Shown here one piece after another: positions 35,799 to 45,132 of a DNA stretch of 64,000 bases; the first letter of the stretch is position 1; the number at the start of each line of letters is the position of its first letter. A model generated the notes under the pieces. The model ran no database searches and was not told the DNA's origin. It was given only the letters and a program-made list of their open reading frames with translations. The stretch covers positions 4,588,001-4,652,000 of the forward strand of contig NZ_CP016438.1 of the NCBI RefSeq assembly GCF_001685355.1, given 5' to 3'. Both the position numbers and the translations under genes were made by a program. The stretch comes from Streptomyces lincolnensis (GTDB lineage Bacteria > Actinomycetota > Actinomycetes > Streptomycetales > Streptomycetaceae).

Positions 35799-36299
35799 GT
35801 GCTCGACATCGGCTACGCCCTCTCCAACCGCTTCCCGGACCCCCCGCAGACGGACTACCGCCGCGCGGACGTCCACGCGCTGCGCCACGACCTGTTCTGC
35901 GGTGACGTCTACCTCGCCGACACCAAGGCGGACCGGGAACTGTCCACATCCTGGGGATGGGTACCGGTGCTCGACTTCGCGTGGGCGCTGTGCGACATCG
36001 TGGAACAGATCGACCGCGACCCCGCCGGCTCCCGCGCCTCCCGCCCCCAGCGCGCCGAACTCGACTTCACCGAGTCCACCGACCGCATGCTCTTCGAGCG
36101 CCGCTTCGGGTGGGTGGACATCGAGGCCGACTGGATGCCGGCGGAGGAGCCACCCCTGACCTTCTCCCACACCGAACTCCGCCGCGAGGCCCGCGACTTC
36201 CTCCAGGACCTCGTCGCCGACCTCAGCGACCTCCACGACGACCTGGCCGAGAACCCGGCGATCTGGTCCCTCCAGGCGCGCTTTCCGCGGGTGCGCTGA
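35799..36299 (+). CDS. Conserved hypothetical protein (166 aa)
   Basis: This acidic soluble protein has a GTG start. It is rich in Asp, Arg and Trp (VPVLDFAWALCDIVEQIDRDP, ERRFGWVDIEADWMPAEE, LRREARDFLQDLVADLSDLHDDLAENPAIW). It has no signal or membrane segment, and no family is recognised. It diverges from the M1 peptidase gene across about 50 bp. Confidence 0.65.
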   Translation: MLDIGYALSNRFPDPPQTDYRRADVHALRHDLFCGDVYLADTKADRELSTSWGWVPVLDFAWALCDIVEQIDRDPAGSRASRPQRAELDFTESTDRMLFERRFGWVDIEADWMPAEEPPLTFSHTELRREARDFLQDLVADLSDLHDDLAENPAIWSLQARFPRVR

Positions 36300-36381
36300 A
36301 GCCGGGTCCCGGGCCCCGGGCCCTACAAGGGCTCCCTCATCACGCCTCCCCCGTCACCCTCACCCCTTCCCCGTCACCCCG

Positions 36382-37113
36382 TTACCCCTCCACCCGAATC
36401 CCCAACTCCCCCGCCAGCACCGGCGCCAGGTCCAGCAGTTGACCCGTGCTGATCACCGCCCCCCGCAGACGGTCCACCCCGCGGGCGATCTCCAGGGAAG
36501 CGGCGCCGCGGAGGTCCACATCGGTCAGGGTCGCGGCGGTGAGGTCGGCGGCCTTGAGGGTGCAGTCGAGGAACTCCACGCGTTCCAGGCGGGCGCCGCC
36601 GAAGTCGGGTTCGACCAGGACGCAGCTCTCGAAGACGACGTCCCGGAGGCGGGCCGTGCGCAGGTTCATGTAGTCGATCTTGCCGCCGCGGATGACGACC
36701 CGTTCCAGGACCGCTCCGTGGAGCTGGGTGCCGCCCAGGCGGGCGTCGAGGATGTGGACGTCGCGGAAGGTGGCGTCGGCGAGGTTGGTGCCGACCCCTC
36801 TCAGGCCCGTGAGGACGGAGTCCAGGAAACGGGCGCGGGAGAGCCGGGTCTCGTCCAGCGCGCAGCCCGTCAGCGCGCAGTCCATGAAGCGGGCGCCGCC
36901 GCCGTCCTGCCCGGCGAGGTCCAGCTCCTGGAAGTCCAGCCCGTCGTAGTCCCCGTCCGGCTCCAATCCCCCTGCGCTGTACGGCTCCAGGGGCGGCAGC
37001 CGCACCTCCGGCCGCCGCGCCGCCTTCACCCCGGTCCCGCCGGCCCGGCCCGGCCCACCGGCCCCACGGCCACCCCCGCTCCCGCCCGACCCGCCCACCG
37101 CTCGCCTCGTCAT
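36382..37113 (-). CDS. Pentapeptide-repeat protein
   Basis: The 243-aa protein starts at the ATG at 37113 (MTRRAVGG..). A Gly-rich basic leader is followed by about 25 A(D/N)Lxx-like pentapeptides: LDFQELDLAGQD, ARFMDCALTGCALDETRLSRARFL, ATFRDVHILDARLGGTQLHGAVLE, ADLTAATLTDVDLRGA. This forms a right-handed quadrilateral beta-helix. Some relatives protect DNA gyrase by mimicking DNA, others are of unknown role; nothing here decides. Confidence 0.9.
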   Translation of the reverse strand: MTRRAVGGSGGSGGGRGAGGPGRAGGTGVKAARRPEVRLPPLEPYSAGGLEPDGDYDGLDFQELDLAGQDGGGARFMDCALTGCALDETRLSRARFLDSVLTGLRGVGTNLADATFRDVHILDARLGGTQLHGAVLERVVIRGGKIDYMNLRTARLRDVVFESCVLVEPDFGGARLERVEFLDCTLKAADLTAATLTDVDLRGAASLEIARGVDRLRGAVISTGQLLDLAPVLAGELGIRVEG

Positions 37114-37270
37114 GCCCCCATGCTGCACCCCGCCACTGACAATCCCCCTGACCTGCGACAACACCCCCCATGTCACATTCCGGCCCGCTCAATCAGTCGT
37201 AGATACAGCACGCAGAGAGGCAACCAGGACCAACGAGGACCCCCGCCCCGACCCGAAGGAGATCCCACCC

Positions 37271-38431
37271 ATGCACCGCATCACCGTCATCGGCGGCGGC
37301 TTCGCCGGCCTGACCGCGGCCATCACCGCCGCCGAGGCGGGCGCCAAGGTCACCGTCTACGAGGCCCGCCACACCCTCGGCGGGCGGGCCCGGACCGCCG
37401 AGGGGCCGTATCGGACGAACGACGGGCCGCACGCCCTCTACAGCGGCGGCCCGCACTGGTCCTGGCTCCGGCAGCGGAATCTGATCGGCCCCCTCGCGCC
37501 CATCCCCCCGCTGGAGGCGGCCCGGCTGCGGCTGCGCCACAAGGACACGCTCCGCCGCACCCCGCCGTTCGCGATGGTCAAGCTGCTGCGCCACAGCGCC
37601 CGGCAGGCGCCCGTGGACAGGGACTTCATGTCCTGGGCGACCGAACAGGCGGGCGAGGAGGGTGCGCGGGCCGCCGCCCACTACTCGGCCGTCGCCCTGT
37701 TCCATCACGACCCGGGCGCCCTGTCCGCCGCGTTCGTGCAGGAACGGCTGCGGCGGGCGACCAAGCTGCCGCCGGAGGCCCACTATCCGTGCGGCGGCTG
37801 GGGCAATCTCATCGACCGGATGGCCGCCCGCGCCTGGAACCTCGGCGTCCGCATGGAGACCCTGTCCCGTGTCGACACACTGCCCACGGACACTCCCGTC
37901 GTCGTCGCCACCTCCCTCGACGCGGCCCGCCGTCTCCTCGGCGACGACTCGCTGACCTGGGCGAGCGGTCGTACGACACTGATCGACCTGGCCGTCCGCG
38001 CCCGGCGCGGCGACGCCTTCGCCGTCTCCGACCTCGACGCCCCCGGGTGGATCGAACGGTTCACGGCCCAGGACCGCTCCCTCGCCCCCGCCGGCGAGCA
38101 GCTGATCCAGGGCCAGATCCCGATCGCCCCGCACGAGTCGAAGGCGCACGGCGTCGCCCGCGCCGAACACCTCCTCGACCTGGCCTACGAGGGCTGGCGG
38201 GAGCGGGTCGTATGGCGCCGGGAATCCGTGGCGAACGGCCGTACCGGTGCCGTGGACCTGCCGGGCACGAGCTGGCGGGACCGGCCGGCGATCGACCGCG
38301 GCGACGGTGTCTACCTGGCCGGCGACCAGGTCGCCGCGCCCGGTGTGCTCTCCGAGGTCTCCTTCAACAGCGCCCTCACCGCAGTGTCGTTGGCCCTCGG
38401 CCGGAGCCACCTTGACCTCAAGCATGCTTGA
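37271..38431 (+). CDS. FAD-dependent phytoene-desaturase/amine-oxidase-like oxidoreductase
   Basis: The 386-aa protein starts at the ATG at 37271 after GAAGGAG. MHRITVIGGGFAGLTAAITAAEAGAKVTVYEA is the Rossmann FAD site, then HTLGGRARTAEGPYRTNDGPHALY. The C-terminal DGVYLAGDQVAAPGVLSEVSFNSAL is the second FAD motif. This is the NAD(P)-binding_8/amino-oxidase family. No carotenoid genes are nearby, so the substrate is open. It diverges from the pentapeptide gene. Confidence 0.88.
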   Translation: MHRITVIGGGFAGLTAAITAAEAGAKVTVYEARHTLGGRARTAEGPYRTNDGPHALYSGGPHWSWLRQRNLIGPLAPIPPLEAARLRLRHKDTLRRTPPFAMVKLLRHSARQAPVDRDFMSWATEQAGEEGARAAAHYSAVALFHHDPGALSAAFVQERLRRATKLPPEAHYPCGGWGNLIDRMAARAWNLGVRMETLSRVDTLPTDTPVVVATSLDAARRLLGDDSLTWASGRTTLIDLAVRARRGDAFAVSDLDAPGWIERFTAQDRSLAPAGEQLIQGQIPIAPHESKAHGVARAEHLLDLAYEGWRERVVWRRESVANGRTGAVDLPGTSWRDRPAIDRGDGVYLAGDQVAAPGVLSEVSFNSALTAVSLALGRSHLDLKHA

Positions 38432-38532
38432 GGTTGAAGAGTGGACCCCACGGAGAACGGCGGCCCGCCGACACCACGTCACCGCCACCTCCGCGGCACC
38501 CGCCGTGCGACAACGACCGATGGGGGACCCCG

Positions 38533-39513
38533 ATGCGCGCCATCCGCCTGCACACCTTCGGCCCGGCCGAGAACCTCACCCTGGAGGAGGTCGAGGCCCC
38601 CCGGCCGGGCCCCGGCCAGGTCCGTATCGCCGTGGCCGCGGCCGGCGTCCACCTCCTCGACACGGCCCTGCGCGAGGGCATGCGGGGCCCGCTGCCCGAA
38701 CCTCCGGTCCTGCCCACCATCCCGGGCCGCGAGGTCGCGGGCACGGTCGAGTCCCTCGGCGACGGCGTCGGCGGCCTGTGGCTCGGCAAGCGCGTGGTCG
38801 CCCACCTCGGCTTCGCCCCGGGCGGCTACGCCGAACTCGCCGTCACCGACGTCGACCGCGTCCACGAGATCCCCGCGAACCTGGACGCCGCCCAGGCCGT
38901 GGCCATGATCGGCACGGGCCGTACGACCATGGGGATCCTCCAGTTCGCCGAGCTCGGCCCCGACTCGGTGGCCGTGGTCCCGGCCGCGGCGGGCGGCATC
39001 GGCACCCTGCTCGTTCAGTACGCGAAGAACGCCGGCGCCACCGTCGTCGGCCTCGCCGGCGGCCCCGCGAAGACGGCCCTCGTCGAGCGGAACGGCGCGG
39101 ACCTCGCCGTCGACTACAAGAACCCGTCCTGGCCCGACAAGGTCCGCGCCCACCTCGGCGGCCGGCCCGCCACCGTCGTCTTCGACGGCGTGGGCGGCGA
39201 CATCGCCCGCGAGGCGGTGGCCCTCCTCGGCCCCGGCGGCCGGCACATCGTCTTCGGCTGGTCCGGCACGGGCCTGCACGACGGCGAGCCCTACCTCGTC
39301 GACGGCCTCTCCGAACAGGTCCTCGGCCCCACGATGATGCACAAGGCCGGCGGCCCCAACCCCATCCGCACCCTGGAACTCCGCGCCCTCACCGAAGCCG
39401 CCGCCGGCCACCTCACCCCGGCCGTCCACCGCTTCCCCCTCACCGAGGCGGCAGCCGCGCACCGGGCCCTGGAGAACCGCGGCACGACCGGCAAGGTGGT
39501 ACTGGAGCCATGA
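38533..39513 (+). CDS. Zinc-type medium-chain dehydrogenase (quinone oxidoreductase-like)
   Basis: The 326-aa MDR protein starts MRAIRLHTFGPAENLTLEEV. It has the GroES-like PTIPGREVAGTVESLGDGV, the Rossmann AAAGGIGTLLVQYAKNAGATVVGLAGG and VFDGVGGDIAREAVALL. The Cys ligands of true zinc ADHs are absent, pointing to the QOR subgroup, which reduces quinones or enones with NADPH. It follows the FAD enzyme by 100 bp on the same strand. Confidence 0.9.
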   Translation: MRAIRLHTFGPAENLTLEEVEAPRPGPGQVRIAVAAAGVHLLDTALREGMRGPLPEPPVLPTIPGREVAGTVESLGDGVGGLWLGKRVVAHLGFAPGGYAELAVTDVDRVHEIPANLDAAQAVAMIGTGRTTMGILQFAELGPDSVAVVPAAAGGIGTLLVQYAKNAGATVVGLAGGPAKTALVERNGADLAVDYKNPSWPDKVRAHLGGRPATVVFDGVGGDIAREAVALLGPGGRHIVFGWSGTGLHDGEPYLVDGLSEQVLGPTMMHKAGGPNPIRTLELRALTEAAAGHLTPAVHRFPLTEAAAAHRALENRGTTGKVVLEP

Positions 39514-39520
39514 CCTCACG

Positions 39521-39557
39521 GGAAGGGGCGGACCCGAGATCCGGGCCCGCCCCTTCC
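39521..39557. terminator. Hairpin terminator after the quinone oxidoreductase
   Basis: GGAAGGGGCGGACCCG (about 39521-39536) pairs with CGGGCCCGCCCCTTCC (about 39542-39557) with one mismatch and a 5-nt loop, directly after the stop at 39513. Confidence 0.7.
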
Positions 39558-39569
39558 CTTCATCCGGCA

Positions 39570-39655
39570 CGTTCGCCGGCTCGTTCATCCGGCTCGTCGG
39601 TCCGGCTCGTCGGTCCGGCTCGTCGGTCCGGCTCGTTCATCCGGCCCGTTCGTCC
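39570..39655. repeat. 13-bp tandem repeat, about six copies
   Basis: The unit TCCGGCTCGTCGG (variants GCCGGCTCGTTCA, TCCGGCCCGTTCG) is repeated head to tail between two convergent genes. Two or three central units are identical, so expansion is recent. It lies beyond the terminator of the left gene and just after the stop of the right one. Confidence 0.85.
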
Positions 39656-39671
39656 GCATCGCCTCAGCGGC

Positions 39672-42600
39672 TCACTTGGCGACCGCCTTCGTCGCCTTGC
39701 TCACCGCCGACCCGTCCGTGTGGCCAGTCCGGCGCGCGATCACCTTGACGGTGATCTTCTTGCCCCGCTGCGCCGCCTTCAGCACCAGCGAGGACTTCGT
39801 CGCCCCGCTGACCGCCTTGCCGTTCGCGTACCACTGGTACGCGTACGAGGTCGCCGCCGGACTCCATGTCCCCGGGGACGCCTTCAGCGTCCTGCCGACC
39901 TTCGCCGTCCCGCTGATCACCGGCACCTTGGTCGCCCTGGGCGCGTCCCCCTTGGCGACGCTCACCGCCGCCGAGGTCGCCGTCCCGCCGGTCCAGCCGT
40001 CCCTGACCGCGGTGACGGTCACGGCGAGCTTCTTGCCGACCAGCGAGGCGGGGACGGTGTACGTCGACGTCGTGGCACCGGATATCGCCTTGCCGTCCGC
40101 CTTCCACTGGTACGTGTACGACGTCGGCGCGGCCGACCAGTTCCCCGGCGTCGCGGTGAGTTTGGCCCCCGTCCTGGCCGTCCCGGTGACCTTGGGCGCC
40201 GCCGTGTTCTCCAGCACGGGCCGGGGGGTGACGGTGAAGGTGCCGCGCGGGAACTCCCAGCCGCGGGTGAGCACGCTGACGTTCCAGGTGCCGGTCGCCG
40301 CGCCCGTCAGGTCGAGGGTCGCGGTCACCGTCCGGTTGTCCGCGGAGACCGAGTCGGCCTTCGCCGTGACCGTCTTCCCGGCCTGGCCGAGCCGTACGGT
40401 GACGTCCGGGCCGAGCGCGGTCCCGGTGACCGTCACCCTCACCTTGCCGCCGGCCGCCCCGGTGTCGGGGCCGACCGCGGTGACGGCCGTCTCCTCGGTG
40501 CCGCACGGCGCGGACGTGCAGGTCAGCTTGGCGCTGTAGGCCGTCGCGGACGCCTTCTCGGGCAGGCCGAGGAGGAACACCGTCGGCGTGCTCTGCCCGG
40601 ACGAGCCGAGCGCGTCGCAGTCGTAGCCCTCAGGGATGTAGTGCGTGCAGCCGTTGGCCCAGGTCGTCGTGTTGTACAGCACGGGCACCGCCGTGGTGGT
40701 GGCGCCGGCGGTGTCCTTGATGTCGGTCTCGAAGCGGTCGAACCCGGCCGTCGGCAGCGCCGCGCACACCGCCGTGTGCGACTCGTCCAGCGTGCCGGTG
40801 ACCGGCCCGTACCCGTAGGCCACGGACGGCACCTCGGCGCACTCCGGCGCCGGACCGTCGGCGGTGGCGATGCGCAGCGCGTCCAGCCGGTACTCGGGCG
40901 CCGCCTTCATCGTGGCCGGGGTCTGCACCAGGACCTGATGGGTGGTGGACCCGGTGACCGCGCAGGAGGTGTTGCGGAAGGAGCACTCCACCCGGCCGTC
41001 CCCGGCGACGACCGCCGAGTTGGCGGTGCCGAGGGCGTCCCGCACGTTGACGTGCACGACGTCGGTGTCCGCGCCGGTGGTCACCTGGCGGCAGTCGAGC
41101 GTGCCGGGGGCGCCGTACGCGCTCCGCACGGAGGGCCCGCCGACCTTGGCCGCCGCGTTCGCCGTGCAGCCCGCCGAGGCGGCGCTCGCGGTGACGTCCC
41201 GCCGGGTCAGGGTGTACGTGGCGGTCTCGTCCCGGCCGTTCACCAGCACAGTGTGGGCCTTGCCCGGGGTCAGCGAGCAGATGGTCCAGCCGTTGGTGGT
41301 GGCGTACCGCTCGCAGACGCGCCTGCCGTCGGAGTCCAGCACCGAGAACCCCGCCGAGGCGGTCCCGGAGGTCGCGACCAGCTGGAACACCTCGGCCTTG
41401 GTGTGCGCGTCCGCCGGGATGCCCAGGCAGTGCGAGAAGACGCCGCCGCCCGTGGTCAGCGTGGCCTTGGCGCCACCCGCGGCGAAGCTGCCGGCGGGCA
41501 GGACGGGGCAGCCCTCGGCGACGTCGGTGCGGTGGAAGGCCACCGCGTACGCGCCGGTCGCCGTGTCCCCGCCGTCCTCGGTGTGCACGAGCGCCCGGTA
41601 GGGCGCCTCACCGGTGAGGGCGCAGTCGCCGCCGCGCAGCTTGTCCTCGCCGCACTGCGGGGTGCCGGTGCGGTCCAGCACCTCCACCTCGGGAGTGAGC
41701 CCGGCCGAGGAGAGCGAGGTGAGCGCGGCGATCCGGGCGCCCTGCGGGACGTCCAGCGCCAGGCAGTCGTACTGCCCGACCGTGCTCAGCTCGCCCCGGT
41801 GCAGGCCCGTCCCGGTCGCCACGCACCCGGCGTCGGAGGCCCGGTCGAGGACGACCAGCCCGGCGCGGGTGTCACGGAAGGGGGAGCTGCCGTCGTCGAC
41901 GACGGCCGTGTAGGTGCCCGGCGTCCTGATCCGGCACGGGTCGGCCCCGAACCGGCACACGCTCAGCCCGCCCGCGTCGTACACGCGGGCCACCCCCACC
42001 TCGCGGCCCTCGCTCACGGAGTGCACGGTGTACGGGCCCGCCGCGCCGGCGGTGAAGGTGAAGCACGGGTTGGCGGTGAGGTCCTGCGGCTCCAGCACGC
42101 CGTACGGACGCACGGGAGCGGTGGCGCAGCCCCGCGGGTCGTCGAGGCGGCGCACCTTGACGCCGTACTGGGCGGGGAAGCCGCTCTCCGCGCGCGAGAC
42201 GGTGGAGACGACCCGGTAGGGGCCGTCGCCGGGAAGGACGCAGCTGTCCTCGTCGTTCTCCGGGAACCGCTCGCAGATCCGGGCGCCGGTCGCGTCGGTG
42301 ATCCAGGCGAGGGAGTCGCCGTAGGTCTTCGAGCCGTGGGTGAGCCGGATGCGGTCGCCGCCGCTGCCCTCGAAGGGCTGGCAGTCGACCTCGACCCGAC
42401 TCACGGTCGTCCGGACGACGTCCAGCTGATCCCAGTGGGTGCCGACGGGGTCCGCGCAGCCCTTGGCCGAGCCGAGCGGCACGAAGGTGACGTTGGTGGC
42501 CTTGTCCTCCCAGTCGGTGTTGAGGACCTTCAGCGTGTAGGTGCCGACCGCGGGCACCGCGCACATGCCGGAGGTGGTGTACCCGTCGCCGTAGCAGTCC

Positions 42601-42917
42601 ACCTGATCGCCGTCGGCGGCGATCAGCTGCCTGGTCAGCGTGTTGCCGCTGTCGTCGAGGGCCGGTGCCAGATACAGGCCCGGCGTCTCGACCGTGACGG
42701 TGTAGCAGACGCTCGCGTCGGGTGCCACGGTCGCCCTGCCGACGGCGTCGCCCGGGTCACCGAAGGGCGCGAGCGCGAGCGGCGCGCACGCCTCGTCGGC
42801 GGCGACCGCGGGGCTCACCCCGGTCAGGGTCAGCAGTGGGGCGAACAGTGCGAGAAGAGCGGCGAGGACGGCGGTCCTGCCACGTCTCGCAGGTGGACAG
42901 GAGTCGTCGTCCGACAT
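39672..42917 (-). CDS. Large secreted Cys-rich repeat protein with C-terminal Ig-like repeats
   Basis: The 1081-aa protein starts at the ATG at 42917. A signal peptide (TAVLAALLALFAPLLTL.., cut near AVAADE) is followed by about six units of 105-125 aa with paired cysteines, each with patterns like C..L..GxYTxxV and R(V/I)CE. Next comes an IPT/TIG-like domain (GKVRVTVTGTALGPDVTVRLG). Two 85-aa repeats with PxVxGTAxxGxxLxAxPGxWSxAxTSYxYQW close the protein. No LPxTG or membrane anchor is seen, so it is probably released or held non-covalently. Adhesion or structural roles are inference. Confidence 0.85.
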   Translation of the reverse strand: MSDDDSCPPARRGRTAVLAALLALFAPLLTLTGVSPAVAADEACAPLALAPFGDPGDAVGRATVAPDASVCYTVTVETPGLYLAPALDDSGNTLTRQLIAADGDQVDCYGDGYTTSGMCAVPAVGTYTLKVLNTDWEDKATNVTFVPLGSAKGCADPVGTHWDQLDVVRTTVSRVEVDCQPFEGSGGDRIRLTHGSKTYGDSLAWITDATGARICERFPENDEDSCVLPGDGPYRVVSTVSRAESGFPAQYGVKVRRLDDPRGCATAPVRPYGVLEPQDLTANPCFTFTAGAAGPYTVHSVSEGREVGVARVYDAGGLSVCRFGADPCRIRTPGTYTAVVDDGSSPFRDTRAGLVVLDRASDAGCVATGTGLHRGELSTVGQYDCLALDVPQGARIAALTSLSSAGLTPEVEVLDRTGTPQCGEDKLRGGDCALTGEAPYRALVHTEDGGDTATGAYAVAFHRTDVAEGCPVLPAGSFAAGGAKATLTTGGGVFSHCLGIPADAHTKAEVFQLVATSGTASAGFSVLDSDGRRVCERYATTNGWTICSLTPGKAHTVLVNGRDETATYTLTRRDVTASAASAGCTANAAAKVGGPSVRSAYGAPGTLDCRQVTTGADTDVVHVNVRDALGTANSAVVAGDGRVECSFRNTSCAVTGSTTHQVLVQTPATMKAAPEYRLDALRIATADGPAPECAEVPSVAYGYGPVTGTLDESHTAVCAALPTAGFDRFETDIKDTAGATTTAVPVLYNTTTWANGCTHYIPEGYDCDALGSSGQSTPTVFLLGLPEKASATAYSAKLTCTSAPCGTEETAVTAVGPDTGAAGGKVRVTVTGTALGPDVTVRLGQAGKTVTAKADSVSADNRTVTATLDLTGAATGTWNVSVLTRGWEFPRGTFTVTPRPVLENTAAPKVTGTARTGAKLTATPGNWSAAPTSYTYQWKADGKAISGATTSTYTVPASLVGKKLAVTVTAVRDGWTGGTATSAAVSVAKGDAPRATKVPVISGTAKVGRTLKASPGTWSPAATSYAYQWYANGKAVSGATKSSLVLKAAQRGKKITVKVIARRTGHTDGSAVSKATKAVAK

Positions 42918-43028
42918 GGAATCCCCCCTGGAACAGTGGTCGTTGAGGCGATCGTCGCACACAGATGCGACACAGCACTCGCGCGTTTCCAGGGACGAAA
43001 GTTACGCCGGTGGCACCCGGCGATGTCG

Positions 43029-44435
43029 TCAGTGCCGCCCGGCGATACGGTCGGCGACCCGGGCCAACCGGGACGACCCCACCCCCGGCTCGGCCAACTC
43101 CCGCCGATCCGCCGACCGATACGCCGCGTACAACCCCCGCACCCCCACCCACCGCAACGGCTCCGGCTCCCACCGCCGCACCTTGTGCCCCACCCACGGC
43201 AACTCCGTCAGCTCCGTCCGCCCACCCTGCCCGGAGTCCCGCTGCACCAGATCCCGCAGCGTCCGAGCCGCGAGATTCGCCGTGGCCACGCCCGAGCCGA
43301 CGTAGCCGCCGGCCCAGCCGATCCCGGTGGACCGGTCCAGGGTGACCGTCGCGCACCAGTCGCGCGGGACGCCCAGCACGCCCGACCAGGCGTGCTCGAT
43401 CCGCACCCCGGCCAGCGCCGGGAAGAACCGGACGAGGGTCTCCCGCAGGGCCTCGACCGTCGCCTCCTGCGTGCGCCCGTCGTTGTCGGTGCGCGATCCG
43501 AAGCGGTACGGCACGCCGCGGCCGCCCAGCGCGATCCGCCCGTCGGCGGTGCGCTGCGCGTACATGTAGACGTGCGCCATGTCGCCCAGCGCCTGACGCC
43601 CCTCCCAGCCGACCGTCTCCCACTGCGCGTCGGTCAGCGGCTCGGTCGCGATCATCGAGGAGTTCATCGGCAGCCAGGTCCGCCGCTGCCCCTTCAGCCC
43701 CGCGGTGAAGCCCTCGGTGCAGCGCAGGACATAGGGGGCGCGGACCGTGCCGTAGGGCGTCACCGCGTGCTTGGCCCTGATCTCCGTCACCGTGGTCCGC
43801 TCGTGGATCGTGACCCCCAGCGCCTCCACGGCCGCCGCCAGCCCCTTGACCAGCTTCACCGGATGCACCCGCGCCCCGTGCGGCGTCCAGCTCGACCCCA
43901 CCGCGTCCGCCACCCGGATCCGCTCGGCGGTCTCCCGGGCGCCGTACAGCTCACGGTCCTTCTCGCCGTACGACAGCTCATGGGCGTGGAAGGCATTCAG
44001 CCGCGCCAACTGCGCCGGAGTACAGGCGATTTCGAGGACGCCGCCCTTGTGGACATCCGCCTCGATGCCCTCCTCGTCCGCCGCCCGCACGACCTCGTCG
44101 ACGGTGTCGTTCATCGCCCGCTGAAGCCGTACGGCGGCCTCGTGGCCGTGCAGCTTCGCGTACCGGTCCCGGCCCGCGACGCCGTTGTACAGCCAGCCGC
44201 CGTTGCGCCCCGAGGCGCCGTAGCCGCAGAACTTCCGCTCCAGGACGACGATCCGCAGGAAGGGCACCGCCTTCTTCAGGTAGTACGCGGTCCACAACCC
44301 CGTGTACCCGCCACCCACGATCACGACGTCCGCGGACACGTCACCGTCCAGCGGGTCCCGCATCGCCGGGATGCCGTCGTCCGCGTACCAGAAGGAGATG
44401 CCACCGTTGACGACACCGCTCACCGAGCTGCTCAT
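43029..44435 (-). CDS. FAD-dependent oxidoreductase (DAO family)
   Basis: The 468-aa protein has the dinucleotide site DVVIVGGGYTGLWTAYYL, then VVLERKFCGYGASGRNGGWLYNGVAG, which in this family marks the flavin region of glycine/gamma-glutamylputrescine-oxidase-like enzymes. VLGVPRDWCATVTLDRSTGIGWAGGYVGSGVATANLAARTL is the C-terminal FAD part. It likely oxidises an amine or amino acid. The rhomboid-like gene ends 9 bp upstream in the same direction. Confidence 0.9.
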   Translation of the reverse strand: MSSSVSGVVNGGISFWYADDGIPAMRDPLDGDVSADVVIVGGGYTGLWTAYYLKKAVPFLRIVVLERKFCGYGASGRNGGWLYNGVAGRDRYAKLHGHEAAVRLQRAMNDTVDEVVRAADEEGIEADVHKGGVLEIACTPAQLARLNAFHAHELSYGEKDRELYGARETAERIRVADAVGSSWTPHGARVHPVKLVKGLAAAVEALGVTIHERTTVTEIRAKHAVTPYGTVRAPYVLRCTEGFTAGLKGQRRTWLPMNSSMIATEPLTDAQWETVGWEGRQALGDMAHVYMYAQRTADGRIALGGRGVPYRFGSRTDNDGRTQEATVEALRETLVRFFPALAGVRIEHAWSGVLGVPRDWCATVTLDRSTGIGWAGGYVGSGVATANLAARTLRDLVQRDSGQGGRTELTELPWVGHKVRRWEPEPLRWVGVRGLYAAYRSADRRELAEPGVGSSRLARVADRIAGRH

Positions 44436-44444
44436 GGCGGGAAG

Positions 44445-45098
44445 TCAGCCCCTGCCGGCGGCCGCTGTCTCCTTCGGATTCCGCACTTTCCGGCGCCCCC
44501 TGGCCAGCGGGTAGCACCCGAAACCGATCAGCACGGAGACGAAATGCCCGAGATCGGTGAAGGTACGCCCGGTCACCAACGGCACCCCGTACACCAGGAG
44601 GACGACGAAGACGTACGCGTACCGCCAGCGCACCGGGATCCGGTAGGCGAGCACCGCCACCACCCCCGCCAGCGCGTAACTCACCCCGACGTCCAGGGTG
44701 TTGACCGCCGAATCCGGCGCCATCCCGTGCCTGATCCCCCACAGCAGCGCCCCCTCGCTGATCAGCGTGGCCAGCACATGCGCGGCCCCGCACACCACCA
44801 GCCACCGCACGGTCCCCAGCCACCGCTCCACCGGCGCGTGGAAGACCGAGTACAGGACGGCGTACGGCAGCCAGTAGCCGCCCTCGATCCACATCGCGCC
44901 GGCGACCAGCACCCGCACCGGATTGTCGGACAGCTCGTGGAGGTTGGTGGACCGCTGCCGCAGGAACTCCTCCTCGAACTCCGGCGACATACGGTGCAAC
45001 GCCACCGACGTCACGAACAGGACCGCCAGCCACACATAGGTGCCCGGGGCGCCACGGACGTACGTCCACACCCTGTGGAAACCCCGGCGCATACCCAT
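44445..45098 (-). CDS. Rhomboid-like membrane protein
   Basis: About 217 aa with five to six hydrophobic segments. NTLDVGVSYALAGVVAVLAY holds a GxSx serine and TDLGHFVSVLIGFGCYPL holds a histidine in the next-but-one helix, the Ser-His dyad pattern of rhomboid proteases. The first hydrophobic segment is followed by a long loop (HRMSPEFEEEFLRQRSTNLHEL). The start is uncertain (ATG at 45098 or 45092, or a GTG further up); it may overlap the divergent kinase promoter. Confidence 0.75.
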   Translation of the reverse strand: MGMRRGFHRVWTYVRGAPGTYVWLAVLFVTSVALHRMSPEFEEEFLRQRSTNLHELSDNPVRVLVAGAMWIEGGYWLPYAVLYSVFHAPVERWLGTVRWLVVCGAAHVLATLISEGALLWGIRHGMAPDSAVNTLDVGVSYALAGVVAVLAYRIPVRWRYAYVFVVLLVYGVPLVTGRTFTDLGHFVSVLIGFGCYPLARGRRKVRNPKETAAAGRG

Positions 45099-45132
45099 GA
45101 GCCGATTCACGCACGCCGATAGGGTCCGAAGC

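Noticed and set aside
38247..45122. 2291-codon plus-strand reading frame
   Set aside because: It is the complement of three well-supported minus-strand genes and starts inside an oxidoreductase gene; long antisense frames are normal at this GC content.
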